Position numbers and translations under genes: made by a program. The notes below the pieces were generated by a model. It was not told the DNA's origin, ran no database searches, and was given only the letters and a program-made list of their open reading frames with translations. Shown here one piece after another: positions 60,057-64,000 of a stretch of 64,000 nucleotides of DNA (positions are counted from its first letter, which is position 1; each line of letters begins with the position of its first letter). The DNA is from Solimicrobium sp. (GTDB taxonomy: Bacteria; Pseudomonadota; Gammaproteobacteria; Burkholderiales; Burkholderiaceae_D). Location: NCBI GenBank assembly GCA_021155915.1, contig JAJNBE010000008.1, forward strand, positions 31,194-95,193, written 5' to 3'.

Positions 60057-60593
60057 TATTTAAATATTTGCATTGTCAACCCGTTCATTATCTTGACTGT
60101 AGAGCACTTTTGTATCATGAAGCGAGGCGCTAGGATGATACCCCTATTTAGGCCACAGACAAGATAAACCAATATGTTTTTTTAGCATGCTGCTTATATG
60201 CATGGTTATAATGCAACCTCGCTCCACGATGAATTTCGGTCTCGGCTAATTGTTGAGGATAACGGTTTTGCTATAAAAGGTTGACTCCTATTCCTCCCCC
60301 TGGAGGTATAAAGAACGTTAATCAATGAGGCCTTACGTAACTCACGCTAAAAGTGATTGACGTATTGCCAAACCACGCTTACAATTTCGAGTTCTCAATT
60401 TTGCTTCCGGGCTGCATGGGATTAAATTTTTCAAGAATTAAATGAAAAATAGCCAGATAAGAAAGAATCGAGAAGAGTCGGAACAGAAAGGTAGTTTATT
60501 AACTATCTTTACGATATGTGAGTAGATAAGTCCCCGGGCAATCGTTTCCGGGCTTTGTTATATTTATGTTTTAATTATGTTGGGTTTAGAGCG

Positions 60594-60977
60594 ATGCCAA
60601 CCATCAATCAACTGATTCGCCAGCCACGTGTTTCTGCACGTGTCAAGAGCAAATCGCCGGCGCTTGAAAATAGCCCGCAAAAACGTGGGGTATGTACCCG
60701 CGTATATACAACAACGCCTAAAAAGCCAAATTCAGCTTTACGTAAGGTTGCAAAAGTACGTTTAACAAATGGTTTTGAGGTTATTTCGTACATTGGTGGA
60801 GAAGGTCATAACTTACAAGAGCATAGCGTAGTCTTGTTGCGTGGTGGTCGTGTTAAGGATTTGCCAGGTGTGCGTTATCATATGGTTCGCGGCGCATTGG
60901 ATACTCAAGGCGTTAAGGATCGTAAGCAAGCGCGTTCTAAATATGGTTCTAAGCGTGCTAAAGCAGCTAAAAAATAA
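60594..60977 (+). CDS. rpsL: 30S ribosomal protein S12
   Basis: [13 protein letters not shown]...[21 protein letters not shown]...; start at 60594. Confidence 0.99.
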   Translation: MPTINQLIRQPRVSARVKSKSPALENSPQKRGVCTRVYTTTPKKPNSALRKVAKVRLTNGFEVISYIGGEGHNLQEHSVVLLRGGRVKDLPGVRYHMVRGALDTQGVKDRKQARSKYGSKRAKAAKK

Positions 60978-61098
60978 CCGTATTTAGTTGGAGTCGGCAG
61001 GATGAAGCCGAGTAAGTGGTGGGTCATGATGGCTTACCGCGGGGTTGTGGAAAAAAGTAGAATTCTGCAAGCTCAACTGAAGATCGAAAGGAATAGAT

Positions 61099-61569
61099 AT
61101 GCCACGTCGTCGTGAAGTCCCTAAGCGTGATATTTTGCCGGATCCAAAATTCGGTAATGTAGAAGTCGCCAAATTCGTTAATGTTTTAATGTTATCGGGT
61201 AAAAAATCAGTAGCAGAAGGCATCATTTATGGTGCGTTTAATCATATTCAAGCAAAATCTGGAAAAGATCCTCTGGAAGTCTTTGCGGCAGCGATTGGAA
61301 ATTGCAAACCGTTGGTTGAGGTGAAATCGCGCCGCGTGGGTGGTGCAAATTATCAGGTGCCGGTTGAAGTTCGCCCAGTTCGTCGTTTAGCATTGTCGAT
61401 GCGATGGTTGCGTGAAGCGGCAAACAAGCGCAGCGAAAAGTCCATGCCGCAACGATTGGGTGGCGAATTGTTGGAAGCTGCTGAAGGCCGAGGCGGCGCG
61501 ATGAAAAAGCGTGATGAAGTCCATCGCATGGCCGAAGCAAACAGGGCATTCTCACATTTCCGTTTCTAA
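61099..61569 (+). CDS. rpsG: 30S ribosomal protein S7
   Basis: [20 protein letters not shown]..., [15 protein letters not shown]. Confidence 0.99.
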   Translation: MPRRREVPKRDILPDPKFGNVEVAKFVNVLMLSGKKSVAEGIIYGAFNHIQAKSGKDPLEVFAAAIGNCKPLVEVKSRRVGGANYQVPVEVRPVRRLALSMRWLREAANKRSEKSMPQRLGGELLEAAEGRGGAMKKRDEVHRMAEANRAFSHFRF

Positions 61570-61699
61570 TGGTAGTAAATTAGCAGAGTGTAGTATGCTT
61601 AGCTGAAGTGAAGATGCTTCGCAGAGTATTGTTGAATTAAGCCGGGTATCGTGAAAACAGATGCTCGGTTTTGTACATTTATAAGAATTAGGATTGATT

Positions 61700-63805
61700 A
61701 TGGCTCGCAAGACCCCTATTGAACGCTACCGTAATATCGGTATTTCAGCGCATATTGACGCTGGTAAGACGACAACTACAGAGCGTGTTTTATTTTATAC
61801 CGGCGTAAATCACAAAATTGGCGAAGTGCATGATGGCGCTGCAACCATGGACTGGATGGAGCAAGAGCAGGAGCGTGGCATTACCATCACTTCCGCAGCT
61901 ACTACCTGCTTCTGGAAGGGGATGGCGAATAATTTTCCAGAGCATCACATTAATATTATTGATACGCCGGGTCACGTTGACTTTACTATTGAAGTTGAAC
62001 GTTCGATGCGTGTGCTGGATGGTGCGTGTATGGTTTACTGTGCTGTGGGCGGTGTTCAGCCTCAATCAGAAACCGTTTGGCGTCAGGCAAATAAATACAA
62101 AGTTCCACGTTTGGCTTTTGTCAATAAAATGGACCGTACCGGCGCAAACTTTTTTAAAGTTTATGAGCAAATGCGCGCTCGTTTGAAGGCAAATCCAGTA
62201 TTAATTCAAATACCTATCGGTGCTGAAGAAAACTTTTTGGGTGTAATTGATCTGGTTAAAATGAAGGCAATCTATTGGGACGAGGCTTCTCAGGGGATGA
62301 AATTTGACTATCGTGACATCCCTGCTGAATTACAAGGTCAAGCTGCAGAATGGCGTGAGAAGATGGTGGAGGCCGCTGCTGAAAGCTCAGAAGAGTTAAT
62401 GAATAAATATCTCGAAGAGGGCGATTTGTCCGAGGTAGATGTTAAGTCAGCGCTTCGTGCGAGGACTATTGCTGCTGAAATAGTTCCAATGATGTGCGGA
62501 ACTGCCTTTAAAAATAAAGGTGTTCAAGCCATGTTGGATGCGGTTATCGAATATTTGCCTTCTCCGGTAGATATTCCGCCGGTAACGGGTTTGGACGAGG
62601 ATGACAAGCCGATCTCGCGTAACGCGAATGATGAGGAAAAGTTCTCCGCGTTGGCATTTAAAATCATGACGGACCCATTTGTTGGGCAGCTGATTTTCTT
62701 CCGGGTATATTCAGGCGCAGTTAAATCCGGTGATACGGTGTTCAATCCTAATAAAAATAAAAAAGAGCGTTTAGGCCGCATTTTGCAAATGCATGCGAAT
62801 CAACGTGAAGAGATCAAAGAAGTGCGAGCCGGTGATATTGCTGCTGCAGTTGGTTTGAAAGACGCAACCACAGGAGAAACCTTGTGCGATCCTCAATCGA
62901 TCATCGTATTGGAGCGCATGGTATTTCCTGAGCCGGTCATTCATCAGGCTGTTGAGCCAAAAACTAAGGCTGATCAGGAGAAAATGGGTCTTGCACTAAA
63001 TCGCCTTGCACAGGAAGATCCTTCGTTCCGGGTTAAAACTGATGAGGAATCCGGTCAAACTATTATTGGCGGCATGGGCGAGTTGCATTTGGAAATTATC
63101 GTTGATCGCATGCGTCGCGAATTTGGAGTTGAGGCGACCGTCGGTAAGCCGCAAGTAGCCTATCGTGAAACTATTCGTAAAACATGCGAAGAAATCGAAG
63201 GGAAATTCGTTAAGCAATCGGGTGGTAGAGGTCAGTACGGTCACGTTGTATTAAAAATCGAACCGCAAGAACCTGGTAAAGGTTTCGAATTTGTCGATGC
63301 TATTAAGGGTGGTACGGTCCCACGTGAATACATCCCTGCAGTGGAAAAAGGCGTGCGGGAAACATTGACTTCTGGCGTCATGGCAGGTTACCCCGTCGTG
63401 GATGTAAAGGTTACATTATTTTTCGGTTCCTATCATGATGTTGACTCGAATGAAAATGCATTCCGTATGGCTGGGTCCATGGCGTTTAAAGACGGATGTC
63501 GCAAAGCTAGTCCGGTTATACTTGAGCCAATGATGTCAGTTGAAGTGGAAACGCCAGAAGACTACGCGGGTAGTGTAATGGGAGATTTGTCATCACGGCG
63601 TGGAATGGTTCAGGGCATGGATGAAATTCCTGGTGGTGGAGGCAAGATTATTAAAGCTGAAGTTCCATTGTCAGAAATGTTCGGTTATTCGACATCGCTG
63701 CGATCGATGTCTCAAGGCCGTGCAACATATACGATGGAATTTAAGCATTATTCCGAAGCGCCAAAAAATGTGATTGATGCGATCGTTACCGCAAAGGCCA
63801 AATAA
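61700..63805 (+). CDS. fusA: elongation factor G
   Basis: [35 protein letters not shown]...; start at 61700. Confidence 0.99.
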   Translation: MARKTPIERYRNIGISAHIDAGKTTTTERVLFYTGVNHKIGEVHDGAATMDWMEQEQERGITITSAATTCFWKGMANNFPEHHINIIDTPGHVDFTIEVERSMRVLDGACMVYCAVGGVQPQSETVWRQANKYKVPRLAFVNKMDRTGANFFKVYEQMRARLKANPVLIQIPIGAEENFLGVIDLVKMKAIYWDEASQGMKFDYRDIPAELQGQAAEWREKMVEAAAESSEELMNKYLEEGDLSEVDVKSALRARTIAAEIVPMMCGTAFKNKGVQAMLDAVIEYLPSPVDIPPVTGLDEDDKPISRNANDEEKFSALAFKIMTDPFVGQLIFFRVYSGAVKSGDTVFNPNKNKKERLGRILQMHANQREEIKEVRAGDIAAAVGLKDATTGETLCDPQSIIVLERMVFPEPVIHQAVEPKTKADQEKMGLALNRLAQEDPSFRVKTDEESGQTIIGGMGELHLEIIVDRMRREFGVEATVGKPQVAYRETIRKTCEEIEGKFVKQSGGRGQYGHVVLKIEPQEPGKGFEFVDAIKGGTVPREYIPAVEKGVRETLTSGVMAGYPVVDVKVTLFFGSYHDVDSNENAFRMAGSMAFKDGCRKASPVILEPMMSVEVETPEDYAGSVMGDLSSRRGMVQGMDEIPGGGGKIIKAEVPLSEMFGYSTSLRSMSQGRATYTMEFKHYSEAPKNVIDAIVTAKAK

Positions 63806-63890
63806 ACAGTAGTGTCAGTTTCTTGTTCATTTTTTTGAAATGTTTGGCACTATATTACGTCACTAACAGAGTATTAATCGCTCTTTTTGA

Positions 63891-64000
<110 letters not shown>

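Noticed and set aside
60532-60556. Hairpin (ccccgggcaatcgtttccggg) upstream of rpsL as a ribosomal-protein autoregulatory leader
   Set aside because: Equally consistent with a terminator or chance; no match I can justify to a known S12/S7 leader

Overview
The window looks like a Burkholderiales chromosome segment. From family content and gene order I infer a host-associated, probably endofungal, lineage of the Mycoavidus/Glomeribacter kind; this is inference and was not searched. A conserved core includes RhlE-like and DeaD helicases, fabI, a PLP desulfhydrase, an Xni-like exonuclease, fmt-def, a LysM protein, dprA, topB, cytochrome c, tRNA-Arg(CCG), a SPOR protein-coaX-birA, xthA, pyrE, an M20 peptidase, a fused indolepyruvate ferredoxin oxidoreductase, yfaS-like alpha-2-macroglobulin-pbpC, mltD, PpiC, an asparaginase, an AI-2E/PerM permease, and rpsL-rpsG-fusA-tuf (tuf cut by the window edge). 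Between these lie accessory blocks of putative secreted or eukaryote-directed proteins. The most striking is a 523-536 aa protein with a signal peptide and strong motif resemblance to fungal GH72 beta-1,3-glucanosyltransferases (29.5-31.1 kb). Others are an 809 aa protein with an F-box-like segment, a tandem pair of paralogs sharing an unnamed ~160 aa domain with Q-rich coiled coils, a 46-aa-unit solenoid repeat protein, a pentapeptide-repeat gene and an HEFIH (HExxH) gene. The last three are broken by single-base frameshifts or an in-frame stop. The 9-17 kb zone also holds decayed TacA/TacT-like toxin-antitoxin, IS481 and IS256 remnants. No rRNA or CRISPR array was seen.
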